Assembly (NCBI GenBank): GCA_013205275.1
Contig: JABMNG010000018.1
Span: 1-5,425 of the forward strand
Reading direction: 5' to 3'
Source of the DNA: Methylophilales bacterium
Lineage (GTDB): Bacteria > Pseudomonadota > Gammaproteobacteria > Burkholderiales > Methylophilaceae
Length of the DNA stretch: 5,425 bases
The position numbers and the translations under genes were made by a program. The notes beneath the pieces are model-generated. The model was not told the origin of the DNA and did not search any database. It worked only from the letters and a program-made list of their open reading frames with translations. Numbering within the stretch: the stretch's first letter is position 1; every line of letters starts with the position of its first letter. Below, one piece after another: positions 5,352 to 5,425 of this stretch.

Positions 5352-5425
5352 TTGAGACATATCATTTCATTGCTTATGGAAAATGAGGCTGGTGCCTTAT
5401 CAAGAGTCGCCGGTCTCTTTTCAGC
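5352..5425 (+). CDS. ilvH: Acetolactate synthase small regulatory subunit, N-terminal start (3' partial)
   Basis: The first 24 codons are visible and read (M)RHIISLLMENEAGALSRV followed by AGLFS, the well-known opening of the IlvH/IlvN ACT domain. This subunit binds the catalytic subunit, raises its activity and confers feedback inhibition by valine. Translation starts at TTG (5352-5354) directly after the ilvI TAA (5349-5351). No ATG is available upstream in this frame at a sensible distance, and the next ATG (codon 9) would remove the first ACT beta-strand. The zero-gap arrangement and the Shine-Dalgarno at 5339-5344 suggest coupled synthesis with the large subunit. The gene runs beyond the right edge; ilvC often follows in related bacteria, but this cannot be seen. 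Confidence 0.93.
   Translation, partial: MRHIISLLMENEAGALSRVAGLFS

Overview
The window is AT-rich and tightly packed. It looks like part of the chromosome of a free-living, streamlined Gram-negative bacterium, most likely a betaproteobacterium of the Methylophilales (OM43 or Methylopumilus-like). That placement is inferred from three things read by eye: betaproteobacterial-looking protein sequences (notably MnmA, NadC and the acetolactate synthase), a lysine/alanine/proline-rich histone-H1-like tail, and very short intergenic gaps. No database search was run. All genes are on the + strand. There are no mobile elements, tRNAs, rRNAs, CRISPR arrays or phage genes.

Layout: (1) bases 1-71 hold the 3' end of a histone-H1-like, lysine-rich DNA-binding protein whose tail is a perfect 15-bp tandem repeat. 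(2) A strong Rho-independent terminator lies at 86-123. It has a consensus-like -10 hexamer (TATAAT) in its loop and sits only 7 bp before the next start codon. (3) A compact four-gene run follows: yggS (PLP homeostasis, 131-805), proC (proline biosynthesis, 802-1596), mnmA (tRNA 2-thiolation, 1603-2691) and nadC (NAD biosynthesis, 2697-3563). Its junctions are a 4-nt overlap, then 6-nt and 5-nt gaps. (4) A 66-nt gap carries a plausible sigma70 promoter. (5) The acetolactate synthase large subunit (ilvI, 3630-5351) follows. It abuts the start of its regulatory subunit ilvH, which begins with TTG at 5352 and runs off the window.

The four-gene run joins housekeeping functions with no single pathway in common. 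YggS manages the PLP pool, ProC makes the last reduction to proline, MnmA uses sulfur from a PLP-dependent desulfurase relay to thiolate tRNA, and NadC makes nicotinate mononucleotide for NAD(P), the cofactor family ProC consumes. This is most simply read as genome-compaction packaging. The ilvI-ilvH pair is a true functional unit: both encode subunits of the enzyme that starts branched-chain amino acid synthesis.

I found no previously undescribed system. The points worth a second look are the overlapping terminator and promoter before yggS, the perfect DNA-level repeat in the histone-like tail, changes in normally conserved motifs of ProC (MPNTP to MPNLS) and acetolactate synthase (GDG to GEA), and a pattern in which Shine-Dalgarno sequences are visible only at translationally coupled junctions.
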